Below are positions 63,819-64,000 of a stretch of 64,000 bases of DNA, in pieces. The notes beneath the pieces are model-generated. The model was not told the origin of the DNA. It saw nothing but the letters and a program-made list of their open reading frames with translations, and did not search any database. Location: contig NZ_KB235930.1 of NCBI RefSeq assembly GCF_000332295.1, positions 3,127,895-3,191,894 of the forward strand, read 5' to 3'. The DNA comes from Fortiea contorta PCC 7126. GTDB lineage: Bacteria; Cyanobacteriota; Cyanobacteriia; Cyanobacteriales; Nostocaceae. Both the position numbers and the translations under genes were made by a program. Within the stretch, counting starts at the first letter, position 1, and every line of letters starts with the position of its first letter.

Positions 63819-64000
63819 ATGAAATTTTCAATTCAATCAGTTTACGCTTGGTATCGTAATTTACTTCGTAATCCCAAATACCGCTGGTGGGTAATTTTAG
63901 GAACACTTGTCTATATTCTCAGCCCCATAGATATCGCGCCGGATTTCATACCGATTGTGGGAGAAATCGATGATGTTTTTCTGTTGACTTTGTTAGTTGG
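63819..64000 (+). CDS. DUF1232 (YkvA-like) protein, 5' part
   Basis: The gene starts at ATG 63819 (GGAGG at about 63806) and runs off the window after 60 codons. The visible part has YAWYRNLLRNPKYRWWVILGTLVYILSPIDIAPDFIPIVGEIDDVFLLTLLV, which includes the DUF1232 signature YxLSPIDxxPDFIPxxGxxDD. A small membrane protein with four short helices is expected. Function unknown. Confidence 0.9.
   Translation, partial: MKFSIQSVYAWYRNLLRNPKYRWWVILGTLVYILSPIDIAPDFIPIVGEIDDVFLLTLLV

Noticed and set aside
1-64000. tRNA, rRNA and riboswitch genes
   Set aside because: Intergenic regions were read on both strands; no cloverleaf, rRNA or recognisable riboswitch core was found. A computed scan could still find a diverged one.

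Overview
This is chromosomal DNA of a cyanobacterium, most likely a filamentous Nostoc/Calothrix-type member of the Nostocales. The evidence is the photosynthesis gene set (psaE, psb28, psb29/thf1, ndhO, ndhS, a CpcT/CpeT-type bilin lyase, ccmP), many GCGATCGC (HIP1) octamers, short tandem heptanucleotide repeats and many small dispersed palindromes. The species cannot be named from the sequence alone. No rRNA, tRNA, CRISPR array, transposase or prophage was seen.

Layout. 1-4844: tail of an EamA transporter, a PhoD-type phosphatase, and a same-strand alcohol dehydrogenase / SDR / LacD-like aldolase cassette that looks like polyol or ketose catabolism. 4936-8951: a tight three-gene minus-strand operon (winged-helix protein, P-loop ATPase, PD-(D/E)XK nuclease) with a palindrome at its promoter. 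This is the best candidate here for an undescribed, probably defensive, system. 9274-24415: mostly housekeeping and photosynthesis genes (mdh, ndhO, mutM, psaE, fibrillin, mraY, moaB, psb28, bioF), two lipoproteins, a protein made of 60-bp repeats, a PadR regulator with a double operator, a DUF1517 protein and a large pentapeptide-repeat protein. 24499-31760: tyrA, a TpsA-type haemagglutinin-like exoprotein and comEC. 32016-34377: a small membrane-associated protein, two tandem small-RNA genes and purH.

34612-41416: msrB, a Uma2-type nuclease, ccmP, glyA, a WecA/MraY-like sugar-phosphate transferase and cinA. 41547-45588: an accessory islet with an HTH-nuclease fusion behind its own paired dyads, an EcsC/TerB-like protein, and two toxin-antitoxin pairs (Phd/ParE-like and UPF0175/DUF3368). 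45681-64000: DUF2993, an RTX calcium-binding protein, the UDP-glucose to UDP-glucuronate to UDP-xylose gene pair, a CPA2 antiporter with universal-stress domains, a HAS-barrel protein with a duplicated 5' end, ndhS, rodA, an Mrp ATPase, an SRPBCC protein, hemF, a STAS protein, a CpcT-like lyase, psb29/thf1, a holin-like membrane protein, exbB-exbD and the start of a DUF1232 gene.

The small-RNA pair at 32.47-32.70 kb is the second main discovery. Two 75-bp near-identical units each have an aligned -35/-10 promoter with a 17-nt spacer, a GGAAACA loop and a hairpin/T-tract terminator. Their 5' ends are complementary to the core motif I remember for the cyanobacterial sRNA Yfr1. All family names were assigned by reading motifs, without database searches.
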